In this document: in pieces, positions 9,154 through 18,606 of the stretch
Position numbering within the stretch: the first letter of the stretch is position 1
Layout: every line of letters begins with the position of its first letter
From: Bacillus massiliigorillae
Lineage (GTDB): Bacteria > Bacillota > Bacilli > Bacillales > DSM-1321
Length of the DNA: 64,000 bases
Assembly: GCF_000380245.2 (NCBI RefSeq)
Contig: NZ_HG428741.1
Coordinates: 3,144,241 to 3,208,240, forward strand
Reading direction: 5' to 3'
Program-made: the position numbers and the translations under genes
The notes under the pieces: generated by a model
The model's database searches: none
What the model was told of the DNA's origin: nothing
What the model saw: only the letters and a program-made list of their open reading frames with translations

Positions 9154-10390
9154 ATTTTTCAAACTTCTTAAAAGCAAGTGTAGCATTATGCCCACCAAAG
9201 CCTAATGAATTACTTAAAGCTGCACGAATTTCTTTTGGACGTGCTCCTGTTGATACATAATCTAAGTCACACTCTGGATCTGGTGTTTCTAGATTAATTG
9301 TAGGAGGAAGAATACTTTCTTTAATCGCTAATACCGTAAAGATTGCTTCTATTCCACCTGCTGCACCAAGTAAGTGTCCTGTCATTGATTTCGTTGAACT
9401 TACCGCTAAATCATATGCATGGTCACCGAATACTTCTTTAATTGCCATTGTTTCATATTTATCATTGTATGGCGTACTAGTACCATGAGCATTAATATAA
9501 TCAATATCTTCTGGTTTAAGTCCACCATCTTCAACAGCAATCTTCATCGCACGTGCGCCACCTTCTCCGCCTGGAGCTGGAGCAGTGATATGATATGCAT
9601 CACCTGTTGAACCATATCCAACCACTTCCGCATAAATGTTAGCGCCACGAGCAAGTGCATGTTCTAGTTCTTCTAATACAACAATACCAGCACCTTCTCC
9701 GATGATAAATCCATCACGGTTAGCGTCGAATGGACGGCTAGCTGTGTTTGGATCTGGATTTGTTGATAGTGCTGTATTAGCACAGAATCCTGCTACAGAC
9801 ATTTTCGTAATTGGAGCTTCTGTTCCTCCTGTTACCATTGCATCTGCATCGCCTCGTTGGATTACTTTAAAAGCATCTCCAATAGAGTTTGTTCCTGTTG
9901 CACAAGCTGTTACCGTACATGAGTTAACGCCTCTTGCACCTAAATAAATAGATACTTGACCAGCAGCCATATCAGGAATCATCATAGGTACAAAGAATGG
10001 ACTTACACGACGATAACCTCTATTTAAGAAAGTCTCATACTGTGATTCGAACGTTTCCATTCCACCGATACCAGACCCAATCCAAACACCTACTCGATTC
10101 GCATTATCATCATTAATCTCTAATTTTGCATCTTCAACAGCCATCTTAGCTGCTGCTACCGCATAATGAGTAAAGCGATCCATTTTACGTGCTTCTTTAC
10201 GGTCTACATATTCAGCAATCGAGAAATCTTTTACTTCTGCTGCTACTTTAGCAGGATATTCATCACTATTTAATCTCGTTAATGGTCCAACACCAGATAC
10301 ACCTTTTTTGATGTTATCCCAAGATGTTTCTACATTATTTCCCAAAGGTGTAACTGCACCAACGCCAGTTACAACAACACGCCTTTTCAT
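9152..10390 (-). CDS. fabF: 3-oxoacyl-ACP synthase II (FabF)
   Basis: Elongating beta-ketoacyl-ACP synthase of type II fatty acid synthesis, cytosolic, 412 residues (family length). The catalytic triad is visible: Cys in VTACATGTNS, His in NAHGTSTPYND and His in STKSMTGHLLGAAGG; the C-terminal LSNSLGFGGHNATL is also characteristic. It condenses malonyl-ACP with acyl-ACP. It follows fabH by 37 bp with AAGGAGCTGAC before the start, forming the fabH-fabF operon of Bacillus. Confidence 0.97.
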   Translation of the reverse strand: MKRRVVVTGVGAVTPLGNNVETSWDNIKKGVSGVGPLTRLNSDEYPAKVAAEVKDFSIAEYVDRKEARKMDRFTHYAVAAAKMAVEDAKLEINDDNANRVGVWIGSGIGGMETFESQYETFLNRGYRRVSPFFVPMMIPDMAAGQVSIYLGARGVNSCTVTACATGTNSIGDAFKVIQRGDADAMVTGGTEAPITKMSVAGFCANTALSTNPDPNTASRPFDANRDGFIIGEGAGIVVLEELEHALARGANIYAEVVGYGSTGDAYHITAPAPGGEGGARAMKIAVEDGGLKPEDIDYINAHGTSTPYNDKYETMAIKEVFGDHAYDLAVSSTKSMTGHLLGAAGGIEAIFTVLAIKESILPPTINLETPDPECDLDYVSTGARPKEIRAALSNSLGFGGHNATLAFKKFEK

Positions 10391-10427
10391 TCATGTCAGC
10401 TCCTTAGTTTTTTCATTTAAATCGTTT

Positions 10428-11366
10428 CTACTTGCCCCATCTCAAAGCAATAGCGCCCCATGTTAAGCCGCCACCAAAGCCTACCATGATAACTAAATCG
10501 TTATCTTTCACTTTACCTGCTTCAACTTCTTCTGCTAAAGCAATTGGAATGGATGCTGCAGAGTTGTTTCCATATTTATGAATCGTTTTTGACATTTTTT
10601 CTAGAGGTAATTCTAATCTTGTTCTTGCTGCCTCCATGATGCGATAATTCGCTTGATGTGGAATTAAGAAATCAACATCTTCTTTTTGAAGACCTGCTTT
10701 CTCTAGTACATTTACACAAGATTCACCCATTTGACGAACAGCAAATTTAAATACTTCTCTACCATTCATGTAAATGTGGTCATTTTCATCTTGATATAAA
10801 TACTTACCACCTGTACCATCTGCACCTAATTCAAATGATAGAATACCCTTACCATCAGATACAGGTCCCATAACAACAGCACCTGCTCCATCGCCGAATA
10901 ATACAGCAGTGTTTCGATCATCCCAATTTGTGATTTTCGATAATTTTTCCACACCTACTATTAAAACATACTTATACGCATTATTCTGTATAAATTGTTG
11001 AGCTGTGATCATCCCATACATAAATCCAGCACAAGCAGCACTTATATCCATTGCTGCAGCCTTCTTCGCTCCCAATTGTTCTTGAATCATACAAGAAACA
11101 GATGGAAACGGTTGATCAGGAGTAACCGTTGCAACTAATATTAAATCAATTTCCTCCGCTTTAATATTAGCATTTTCAATAGCTTTTGAAGCCGCTGCAT
11201 ATGCCATATGTGATGTATCAACATCATCACTTGCTAGGCGCCTTGCTTCAATTCCTGTTCTTGTTTTAATCCATTCATCAGATGTATCCATCATTTTTTC
11301 TAAATCTTTATTTGTAACCACTTTTTCAGGTAAGTATCTTCCAATTCCAAGGATACCAGCATTCAT
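10428..11366 (-). CDS. fabH: 3-oxoacyl-ACP synthase III (FabH)
   Basis: Initiates fatty acid synthesis by condensing an acyl-CoA primer with malonyl-ACP; in Bacillus, branched-chain acyl-CoAs. 312 residues. Catalytic Cys in DISAACAGFMYGM, His in LIPHQANYRI and Asn in YGNNSAAS. First gene of the operon, preceded by a good promoter and a FapR-like operator. It corresponds in position to B. subtilis fabHA; a second fabH paralogue may exist outside the window. Confidence 0.96.
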   Translation of the reverse strand: MNAGILGIGRYLPEKVVTNKDLEKMMDTSDEWIKTRTGIEARRLASDDVDTSHMAYAAASKAIENANIKAEEIDLILVATVTPDQPFPSVSCMIQEQLGAKKAAAMDISAACAGFMYGMITAQQFIQNNAYKYVLIVGVEKLSKITNWDDRNTAVLFGDGAGAVVMGPVSDGKGILSFELGADGTGGKYLYQDENDHIYMNGREVFKFAVRQMGESCVNVLEKAGLQKEDVDFLIPHQANYRIMEAARTRLELPLEKMSKTIHKYGNNSAASIPIALAEEVEAGKVKDNDLVIMVGFGGGLTWGAIALRWGK

Positions 11367-11419
11367 AATCGCAGCCCCTTTTCTCTTCTATAATTTATGT
11401 GAACGTTTATTATCAAATG

Positions 11420-11464
11420 TTATGACTTGGTACTAATTTTACCTAATTACAGCTTTCGATGCAA
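11420..11464 (-). promoter_or_regulatory. fabH promoter with FapR-like operator
   Basis: On the minus strand: -35 TTGCAT (11459-11464), 17-bp spacer, -10 TAAAAT (11436-11441). Abutting and sharing one base with the -10 is TTAGTACCAAGTCATAA (11420-11436), which matches the first half of the FapR consensus TTAGTACCTGGTACTAA very well and the second half less well. FapR represses fatty acid genes until malonyl-CoA rises; fabHA-fabF is a known FapR target in B. subtilis. Confidence 0.78.
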
Positions 11465-11504
11465 GTCACTTTTTTCAATTTAATACTTTATCACATAAAA
11501 AAGA

Positions 11505-11544
11505 GGCTGTCCCAAAAGCGATTTTCAATCACTTTTAGGACGCC
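11505..11544 (-). terminator. Terminator after the glutamate symporter gene
   Basis: Stem of GGC-GTCC-AAAAG-GATT arms (11505-11523 against about 11527-11544) followed on the minus strand by TCTTTTTT. One of several terminators in this window with the core AAAAGTGATT. Confidence 0.82.
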
Positions 11545-11555
11545 ACTTATTAAAA

Positions 11556-12800
11556 TCATTCTGCTTTTACTGGCGGATTAAATTGTTTTTCTGATTTTGA
11601 AATAACAATTGAAGCAAGGGCATTCCCCATAACGTTTACTACTGTACGTCCCATATCTAAAATACGATCAATACCAGCAATGAACGCTAATCCTTCCACT
11701 GGAATTCCGACTGTACCCAAAGTTGCTAATAAAACGACAAATGATACACCAGGAACACCTGCAATACCTTTAGATGTAATCATCAATACAAACATTAACG
11801 TAATTTGTTCGAAAATACTTAAATGAATACCATACATTTGGGCAATGAATAATGCCGCTATCGCTTGATACAATGTTGACCCATCAAGATTAAAAGAATA
11901 ACCTGTTGGAATTACAAATGTTGCAATATGTTTAGGGCATCCCTCTTTCTCCATTTTATCCATAATTCTAGGTAGAACGGATTCAGAGCTTGCTGTAGAG
12001 AACGCTAAAATTAATTCTTCTTTAAGTACTTTCATCAGTTTAAAAATACTATATCCTACGACTTTTGCAATAATACCTAGGATGACTAAAATGAAGAAAA
12101 TCATCGTACCATATACAGTAATTACTAGTTTACCAAGAGGTATTAATGAACTTAAACCAAATTTAGAAATTGTTACACCAATTAAACCAAATACCCCTAT
12201 TGGTGCGAATTTCATAATTAAATTTGTAATATAAAACATAACTTGGGAGGTACCTGAGAAGAAATCGTATACTGGCTTCCCTTTCTCACCGATTGCTGCA
12301 ATTCCAAGACCAAACATAACTGAGAAGAAAATGATTGCTAACATGTCAGCTGAAGCAATTGCTTCAAATGGGTTTGGTGGAACAATATGAACAATCATAT
12401 CTATTACGGAGGTATGCCCTTCTGCCTCTGCAGTATCTACATATTTAGAAATATCACTTTGTTCAAGCTTGTCCATATTCAATCCTTCACCAGGATGGAA
12501 GATGTTAGCTGAAATTAGTCCGATTGCAATAGCTGTCAGTGTAACACAAAAGAAGTAAAGGATTGATTTACCTCCTAATTTACCTACAGCTTTTAAGTCA
12601 CCAACACCTGCAATTGCAACGATAATACTTGAAATAATAATTGGAACAACAATCATTTTAATTAAATGTAAGAATATATCTCCTAATGGCTGTAAATAGG
12701 TTTGTGCTGTTTCACTACCATAGAAAATCGCACCTACAATAATACCTAATATCAAACCAATCATAATTTGTGTAGCTAAACTTAATTTCTTTTTTTTCAT
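11556..12800 (-). CDS. gltT: Glutamate/aspartate:cation symporter, GltT-like (DAACS family)
   Basis: Dicarboxylate/amino acid:cation symporter of 414 residues. Visible family signatures are the serine-rich hairpin STASSESVLPRIM, the NLDGSTLYQ segment, and IAGIDRILDMGRTVVNVMGN with the substrate-binding Asp/Arg/Asn residues. The sequence is closer to what I recall of B. subtilis GltT than GltP. Eight membrane helices and two hairpins are expected. Single-gene unit with terminator; a perfect cre site lies about 140 bp upstream, so carbon catabolite control is likely. It separates fabH from comZ here, unlike in B. subtilis. Confidence 0.87.
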   Translation of the reverse strand: MKKKKLSLATQIMIGLILGIIVGAIFYGSETAQTYLQPLGDIFLHLIKMIVVPIIISSIIVAIAGVGDLKAVGKLGGKSILYFFCVTLTAIAIGLISANIFHPGEGLNMDKLEQSDISKYVDTAEAEGHTSVIDMIVHIVPPNPFEAIASADMLAIIFFSVMFGLGIAAIGEKGKPVYDFFSGTSQVMFYITNLIMKFAPIGVFGLIGVTISKFGLSSLIPLGKLVITVYGTMIFFILVILGIIAKVVGYSIFKLMKVLKEELILAFSTASSESVLPRIMDKMEKEGCPKHIATFVIPTGYSFNLDGSTLYQAIAALFIAQMYGIHLSIFEQITLMFVLMITSKGIAGVPGVSFVVLLATLGTVGIPVEGLAFIAGIDRILDMGRTVVNVMGNALASIVISKSEKQFNPPVKAE

Positions 12801-13475
12801 AGACTTTTCCCCTTTACTCTAGATGTATGTATCTCCCAAAAGATATATAAAAAAGATATTACAAAAGGCTCTTAAAAATATAATTATTATTTTAAGATTC
12901 TTTCACTTTATCTATTTCCCCCTTAACACCAACAACTTGAAACCGTTTACACCATAATTGTTTTCAATTTATCTCTTAAGAGAATAAGAATGCTAACCGC
13001 TATAAGCAATTAGCACTCTAATAACCTAAAATATAGGTAAACCTAAATGTTTTATCAGAAAATTCACTTATTATTTTAATGTGTTTTCAAACTATCCATT
13101 TACCTAAACTTGTGAATTACCTATCGATAATATACATAGGATTAATCATAATACACTTTTCTTTTTTTAATTATACTAAAAAATCAATTTATTACAAGAA
13201 ATGTGTATTTTCTTTTTCAAGCATTATTTCTATATACTTTAAACTATATATTTCTATCTTTACATCTCACTTATAAATCTGTAAATAACACATAATACAC
13301 TTTTCATTGAATTTTTTACTTATCTTGTTCAATCTAGTCCTTAGTAAGAAATGAATGACTTTATTTTCTTCAAAAAAAATAGCCCTAAACGTAGTTGGTA
13401 CTACACACTTAGAACTTTGAAAAACCGCCCTTATTTAATTAGTCATTCAATAACAAATTTCCCTACTGACAAGAA
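12801..13475. other. AT-rich intergenic region of about 675 bp upstream of gltT
   Basis: I see no convincing gene. The stretch holds the gltT leader, the cre site at 12938-12951 and several short inverted repeats, for example TGCTAA/TTAGCA near 12992-13016. B. subtilis has yjzB in the corresponding place; no yjzB-like frame with a ribosome-binding site was found. From 13040 to 13320 the sequence is almost only A/T and carries only unsupported short frames. Confidence 0.6.
12938..12951. promoter_or_regulatory. CcpA cre site upstream of gltT
   Basis: TGAAACCGTTTACA matches the catabolite-responsive element consensus TGWAANCGNTNWCA at every defined position. It is 138 bp from the gltT start codon. 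The exact promoter was not located, so repression versus activation cannot be decided. Confidence 0.7.
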
Positions 13476-13667
13476 CTACGATTTGGACTTTAAAGCATCA
13501 CGTTTCCCTAATTCGTATGCTTCCTCCATCACTTTAGTAAATAAGTCCATAAATATAGGTAGCATACTAAGAGAAATATCAATACCAACTGATTTCAATT
13601 TCTCCTTCCCTTCTGGAAAATGCTTCATGGCAATATTCATAAACTCCTTTTGATGACTACGTTTCAT
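13476..13667 (-). CDS. comZ: ComZ, competence-related small protein
   Basis: 63 residues, beginning MKRSHQKEFMNIAMKHFPEG and containing PIFMDLFTKVMEEAYELGK, which closely resembles B. subtilis ComZ (EAYELGKSDA near the C-terminus). In B. subtilis ComZ is a negative regulator of comG expression and is co-transcribed with the positive regulator med. Here the gene follows the yjaV-like frame by 21 bp and no med gene is present. Mostly helical, cytosolic. Confidence 0.88.
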   Translation of the reverse strand: MKRSHQKEFMNIAMKHFPEGKEKLKSVGIDISLSMLPIFMDLFTKVMEEAYELGKRDALKSKS

Positions 13668-13688
13668 TATTCGTACTCCTCTCTGAAT

Positions 13689-14417
13689 TCAAAGTTCATT
13701 CCATTCTTGTAACATCTTCAGCTTCTCTTCATGGTCTTTCATTGCTTGTAAGCCGCTTCTCAAGCTTGTATATGCTTGTATCATGAATGTCGGTTCACTG
13801 ATCTCTTCTTGATTTTTTATTTCTGTATTGATTCCTTTCGTAAGCTGCTCTCTCCAACCATCCTGATATTCTCCTACAACATGAATCTCTTCTTTTTGTA
13901 AGGTAAGTAACCGTGTCCAATCCTTACAAAAATCATCTACATAAATAGCATGTGAAAAGCTCTGTAATTCTTGATAATCTTGTTCTGCCAGCCAAGGACC
14001 ATATAATTTCCCTACATAAACCCACTGAATTATTGAATTAGTTTGCAATGTTTGTTTCCACTCATTCATTTTACTATTCATATTTTCAGGTAAAAATATA
14101 AGTATACGACTTTGAGGATGGCTACTTTGATTTAAGATAGAAACAACTTTCCCCCATAGTTCATTAGTATCTTTAGTTTCTAGATGGTCATATAAATTAA
14201 CGCATATTAGATGTTCTTGCTCTAAATTCAGTTTGTCTTCGAGCGTCTTTAACGTAAAATTAGCATTCCGATTAAACAACATCGCTTTTTCATCACGGTA
14301 TTCGGCCATACATTCTTCCCATTCAACACCAATAACTTCGTGACCTTGATTAAGTAGATGATTACATATATGAAAACCAAAGAAGTGATACACACCAATG
14401 ACAATGTTTTTGGTCAT
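13689..14417 (-). CDS. Degenerate NAD(P)-epimerase-like protein in the yjaV position
   Basis: 242 residues. The N-terminus (NIVIGVYHFFGFHICNHLLNQGHEVIGVE) has the beta-alpha-beta layout of a Rossmann extended SDR, but the glycine motif GxxGxxG has lost its middle glycine (GVYHFFG), and I see no YxxxK active site. It is therefore probably not a functional dehydrogenase; a binding or regulatory role is possible. It sits between yjaU-like and comZ genes, the place of yjaV in B. subtilis, and is likely co-transcribed with comZ. Function unknown. Confidence 0.6.
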   Translation of the reverse strand: MTKNIVIGVYHFFGFHICNHLLNQGHEVIGVEWEECMAEYRDEKAMLFNRNANFTLKTLEDKLNLEQEHLICVNLYDHLETKDTNELWGKVVSILNQSSHPQSRILIFLPENMNSKMNEWKQTLQTNSIIQWVYVGKLYGPWLAEQDYQELQSFSHAIYVDDFCKDWTRLLTLQKEEIHVVGEYQDGWREQLTKGINTEIKNQEEISEPTFMIQAYTSLRSGLQAMKDHEEKLKMLQEWNEL

Positions 14418-14532
14418 CCATTAATCCCCCATTGTCTACAATATTTAACACATTCACTTTATTGTATGCAAGTCAAAGTAAAAAACCACACAGGAAAAAT
14501 TACTGTGTGGCTCTTACTCATCATCGTATTCA

Positions 14533-15255
14533 CTAAAGTATCGATTCATACTTATGAAAGAATCTTGTTACTTCCGTCGCTACTTTATATCGTTTTTCTG
14601 GAAGCAAATAGATGATTTCTGTTTCCGCTTGATTGCTTGATTGCACTTTTTTATATAGTTCGAACTGTTCTTTCGAATCATTGCCAAGAACATGAATAAT
14701 TTTGATGGGAATGGAGGTATTAATCTGTAAATCTATAACATCATCAAAAGATGTTTCTAAATCTGTTCGGCTTGTTCCAAACGCCTTTGATACACCTTTA
14801 ATAAATGGTTGATAAAACACTTTTCTCTCTTTTTCCTTCTTCCAGTTAGCTTTAAGTGACAAACACGGATTTAACAGAACAACTGAGCGAATATTTGATG
14901 ATAAAGATTGCATCAGCTGTAACGCAACTAATGCTCCTTTTCCTTCAGCCAAAATATGAATTTTCTCATTTAATATTTCACTTTTCATCGTTAAATGATA
15001 GAGCGATTTAGCGAGTCCTACTGCTTTCTTACTCCCCCAATGTTCACCATAAAGGTTTGATGAAAATCCGGTATAACCTTCTTGCTGTAATTGTTCAATT
15101 ATCTGTAATCTACCTGGATGGCGCAGCCAAAAACTATCATTGTTCTTGACATAATGGTGATGATCTCCAATAATGAATACCGAAAAACCACTCGGCTTCT
15201 GCGGATAATATATAATATTCCATTGTCCATCATATTGAAAGCTTCGCAGCATCAT
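14533..15255 (-). CDS. yjaU: Alpha/beta-hydrolase-fold protein, YjaU-like, without nucleophile serine
   Basis: 240 residues with the strand order of a small alpha/beta hydrolase. The nucleophile elbow reads LAEGKGALVALQLM (residues 102-115): the position of the serine in GxSxG is Gly105, so normal hydrolase chemistry is unlikely. Start at ATG 15255 is supported by AAAGGATTGG upstream. Position between yjzD and the yjaV-like gene corresponds to B. subtilis yjaU. Probable first gene of an operon with yjaV-like and comZ. Function unknown. Confidence 0.6.
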   Translation of the reverse strand: MMLRSFQYDGQWNIIYYPQKPSGFSVFIIGDHHHYVKNNDSFWLRHPGRLQIIEQLQQEGYTGFSSNLYGEHWGSKKAVGLAKSLYHLTMKSEILNEKIHILAEGKGALVALQLMQSLSSNIRSVVLLNPCLSLKANWKKEKERKVFYQPFIKGVSKAFGTSRTDLETSFDDVIDLQINTSIPIKIIHVLGNDSKEQFELYKKVQSSNQAETEIIYLLPEKRYKVATEVTRFFHKYESIL

Positions 15256-15629
15256 TGGCCAATCCTTTCTATTAATTCTTTCTCTTAATTATATGTAGTA
15301 AGTAGAAAATGTTACGGCGTTATGTCCAAAACAAGCGCACAAAAACTACAATATGAGACAAACTTCTCGCATTTATTTAGATAATCTTAAACTACCGAAC
15401 TATAAAATTCAATATCAATAAGGAAAAAAGTGGATTTCGTTATTCTTCTTCCTATACATATGGTTAAGATTTTTATGCTATACTAATAAGTGTTACACTT
15501 ATTTCTTACCTTTATCAGAATAATTAATACTTTCTTTAAATAACATCTTGAAAGTGGTAAAAGTCATTTCCTTAGGGTAATGAAATATGGTAATATATAA
15601 TGTATTGACGAACATAAGAGGTGAAGAAC
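15256..15629. other. Divergent intergenic region between yjaU-like and yjzD
   Basis: About 370 bp without a supported gene. It must hold the divergent promoters. A TATAAT hexamer at 15596-15601 is a candidate -10 for yjzD, but no good -35 at the right distance was seen. Confidence 0.5.
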
Positions 15630-15815
15630 ATGCGTTTTTTAGTAACGTTTTTTTGGGTGTTCTTGTTATTACAAATGATCGTTTATGTAGTTAGCTCTAT
15701 GAATGGTGCTGCTTATGACTTTAATAATGGACTAGTTCTAACTATTCCTGTTTCTATTTTAGTTTGCATCGTACCATTGCTTCTACCAAATGATCCTGTA
15801 GAACAACATCATTAA
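15630..15815 (+). CDS. yjzD: YjzD, small membrane protein (DUF2929)
   Basis: 61 residues with two membrane helices (FLVTFFWVFLLLQMIVYVVSS and the segment around TIPVSILVCIVPLLL) and a short tail. It is the DUF2929/YjzD family of Bacillus. The start is put at ATG 15630 rather than the in-frame GTG at 15621, because the AAGAGGTGAAG ribosome-binding site overlaps that GTG. Followed by a strong terminator. Function unknown; neighbours match B. subtilis. Confidence 0.82.
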   Translation: MRFLVTFFWVFLLLQMIVYVVSSMNGAAYDFNNGLVLTIPVSILVCIVPLLLPNDPVEQHH

Positions 15816-15876
15816 TTTGTAACACTTTGACTATTATTGTAGTTAGACTACTTATAGTCAAAGCCATTAAGGTAGA

Positions 15877-15904
15877 AAGAGGCAAGCATACGCTTTGCCT
15901 CTTT
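15877..15904 (+). terminator. Terminator after yjzD
   Basis: AAGAGGCAA and TTTGCCTCTT form a stem around GCATACGC, followed by a run of T on the plus strand. It may also serve the convergent clpB gene. Confidence 0.82.
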
Positions 15905-15955
15905 TTTCGTATTACTATACTTCCTTCTTGCAAGTATTATTACTTATGCTCATGA

Positions 15956-18544
15956 CTATTCAATATTTACTACTAATTGATCATTCTCTACAGCTATATT
16001 TGCAGTCATATTTTCAACTGCACCCTTAGCGATTAATTGACGCGCTAAGGCTGTTTCAACATGTTTTTGAATATAACGTTTTAATGGTCGTGCTCCATAA
16101 ATTGGATCATACGCAGCATTTGCAATAAACGCTTTTGCATCATCGCTCAAGACAACTTTAATAGATCGTTCTGCCAGACGATGTTGAAGATCTTTCATAA
16201 GTAAATCGACAATCTTCGTAACTTCATCAATAGATAATGGTTTAAACATAATAATATCATCAATACGATTTAAAAATTCAGGTCGGAAATGCATTTTCAA
16301 TTCAGACATAACTGCATTTCGTGCTTCTTCGCTAATTCCTTCAGGTGTTGCTCCTTCAATTAAATAAGCTGAACCTATATTAGATGTCATAATAATTACT
16401 GTATTTTTAAAATCAACCACTCGCCCATGCGAATCTGTAATTCGACCATCGTCTAGAATTTGCAACAATAGATTAAATACGTCACGATGCGCTTTTTCTA
16501 CTTCATCTAATAAGATTACAGAGTAAGGCTGTCTTCGAACCGCTTCAGTTAATTGACCACCTTCTTCGAAACCAACATACCCTGGAGGTGCTCCAATTAA
16601 GCGAGAAACAGTATGTTTCTCCATATATTCACTCATATCAATTCTAATCATATGATCTTCACTATCAAAGAGCGCTTCTGCTAATGCTTTTACAAGTTCT
16701 GTTTTACCTACCCCTGTTGGTCCCATAAATAAGAAGGAACCAATAGGCTTGCTAGGGTCTTTAATACCCGCACGAGCACGAAGTACGGCATCAGCAACGA
16801 TTTGTACGGCTTCATCTTGACCAACTACCCGTTCATGTAACACACTTTCAAGGCGTAGTAATTTTTCACGTTCTCCTTCCATAATGCGTGTTACAGGAAC
16901 ACCTGTCCATCTAGCAACAATGGATGAAATTTCTTCTTCTGTAACTTCCTCACGGAGAAGCTTGTTGTCATTTTGTTTATTATTCACCGCATCTTCAAGA
17001 GCCATGATTTCTTTTTCTAATGCTGGAATCTTACCATGTCTAAGCTCGGCTGCCTTATTCAAATCATAATTATTTTCAGCTTCTTCTAATTGACGTTTAT
17101 ACGTCTCTAGTTGCTCACGTTTATGTTGAATATTTTGCAATCCTGATTTCTCAAGTTCCCATTGTGACTTCATACTATTTGCTGCTTCTTTCAAATTTGC
17201 AAGTTCTTCTTGAAGGACTCCTAGACGTTTTTTACTTTGTTCATCGTCTTCTTTCTTAAGAGCAGCTTCTTCAATTTCAAGTTGCATAACTTTTCTTGTT
17301 AACTCATCTAATTCCGTTGGCATTGAATCAATTTCTGTACGAATCATTGCGCATGCTTCATCCACTAAATCGATTGCTTTGTCAGGGAGGAATCGTTCTG
17401 TGATATAACGATTTGATAATGTCGCTGCCGCCACTAGTGCACGGTCGTGAATACGAACACCGTGATGCACCTCAAATCGCTCTTTCAATCCGCGCAAAAT
17501 AGAAATCGTGTCTTCTACATCTGGCTCTTTAACAAGTACTTGTTGGAATCGACGCTCAAGAGCTGGATCTTTCTCTATATATTGGCGATATTCATCTAGT
17601 GTAGTCGCCCCAATACAATGTAATTCACCACGAGCAAGCATCGGCTTTAACATATTTCCTGCGTCTAAAGCACCATCTGTTCTACCTGCACCTACAATGG
17701 TATGAAGTTCATCAATGAACAATAGAATCTTACCGTCGCTTTTCTTCACTTCATTTAGAACGGCTTTCAAACGTTCTTCAAATTCGCCTCGGAATTTAGC
17801 TCCAGCTACGAGTGAACTCATATCAAGTGCAAAAATCGTCTTATCCTTTAGCCCTTCCGGTACATCTTTACGTACAATACGTTGCGCTAATCCTTCGACA
17901 ATAGCCGTTTTACCTACACCTGGTTCCCCAATTAGTACAGGATTATTTTTCGTTTTACGAGAAAGGATACGTACTACATTACGAATTTCAGAATCACGCC
18001 CTATAACAGGATCTAATTTTCCATTTCGCACTTCCTCTACAAGATCACGTCCATATTTCTTTAAAGCTTCATACGTATTTTCAGGATTAGAACTAGTCAC
18101 TCTTTGGTTCCCCCTTATTTCTTTTATCGTTTCTAAAACTTTCTTTGATTGTAATGAGAATTGTCGCTTAATTTCTTTTATTTCCGCTGCAGAACTTGAG
18201 AAGAAAGCAAGTAATAAGTGCTCGATTGATAAATATTCATCTTCTAGCTTTTCTACCTCTTTCCACGCTTGATCGATTGCTTCTTGAAGTCTTTGAGACA
18301 TATATAATTGCACATTACCGGATACTTGCGGTTGTTGTGCTAGAAATTGTTTAAGTTTATTTGTAAATGCTTGTAGGTCTATGTTTTGAGCTTCTAATAC
18401 TCGAAGTAACATGAAATCTTCTTGATCAACCATCGTTACAAGCAAATGAGCAATCTTTAATTCCTGCTGATGTTGGCTTTGCGCCAGTTGTTGTGCACCT
18501 AGAAATACTTGCTGAACTCGTTCGGTCATCTTATTAAGATCCAT
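15956..18544 (-). CDS. clpB: ATP-dependent disaggregase ClpB
   Basis: 862 residues, the full ClpB length. N-terminal Clp-N repeats (1-145), first AAA+ module with Walker A GEPGVGKTA and Walker B ILLFIDELHT, the long ClpB-specific coiled-coil middle domain (about 410-530), second AAA+ module with GPTGVGKTE and VILLDEVEKAH, and the ClpB C-terminal domain. With DnaK it rescues aggregated proteins after heat stress. No IGF/L loop for ClpP docking is needed or seen. Three CtsR heptads and a sigma-A promoter precede it. B. subtilis itself lacks clpB; its presence next to yjzC recalls the B. cereus group. Confidence 0.97.
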   Translation of the reverse strand: MDLNKMTERVQQVFLGAQQLAQSQHQQELKIAHLLVTMVDQEDFMLLRVLEAQNIDLQAFTNKLKQFLAQQPQVSGNVQLYMSQRLQEAIDQAWKEVEKLEDEYLSIEHLLLAFFSSSAAEIKEIKRQFSLQSKKVLETIKEIRGNQRVTSSNPENTYEALKKYGRDLVEEVRNGKLDPVIGRDSEIRNVVRILSRKTKNNPVLIGEPGVGKTAIVEGLAQRIVRKDVPEGLKDKTIFALDMSSLVAGAKFRGEFEERLKAVLNEVKKSDGKILLFIDELHTIVGAGRTDGALDAGNMLKPMLARGELHCIGATTLDEYRQYIEKDPALERRFQQVLVKEPDVEDTISILRGLKERFEVHHGVRIHDRALVAAATLSNRYITERFLPDKAIDLVDEACAMIRTEIDSMPTELDELTRKVMQLEIEEAALKKEDDEQSKKRLGVLQEELANLKEAANSMKSQWELEKSGLQNIQHKREQLETYKRQLEEAENNYDLNKAAELRHGKIPALEKEIMALEDAVNNKQNDNKLLREEVTEEEISSIVARWTGVPVTRIMEGEREKLLRLESVLHERVVGQDEAVQIVADAVLRARAGIKDPSKPIGSFLFMGPTGVGKTELVKALAEALFDSEDHMIRIDMSEYMEKHTVSRLIGAPPGYVGFEEGGQLTEAVRRQPYSVILLDEVEKAHRDVFNLLLQILDDGRITDSHGRVVDFKNTVIIMTSNIGSAYLIEGATPEGISEEARNAVMSELKMHFRPEFLNRIDDIIMFKPLSIDEVTKIVDLLMKDLQHRLAERSIKVVLSDDAKAFIANAAYDPIYGARPLKRYIQKHVETALARQLIAKGAVENMTANIAVENDQLVVNIE

Positions 18545-18606
18545 TTCTATCCCTCCAAATATAAAACCTTTTTCCCATATACCCTTATTTAAAAAAACTA
18601 ATCACT

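Noticed and set aside
13079..13276. Plus-strand frame of 65 codons in the AT-rich gap
   Set aside because: No ribosome-binding site and a composition expected from A/T-rich noncoding DNA.
13351..13653. Plus-strand frame of 100 codons
   Set aside because: It lies antisense to comZ, which is well supported.
17715..18272. 185-codon frame on the plus strand
   Set aside because: Antisense shadow of the clpB coding sequence.
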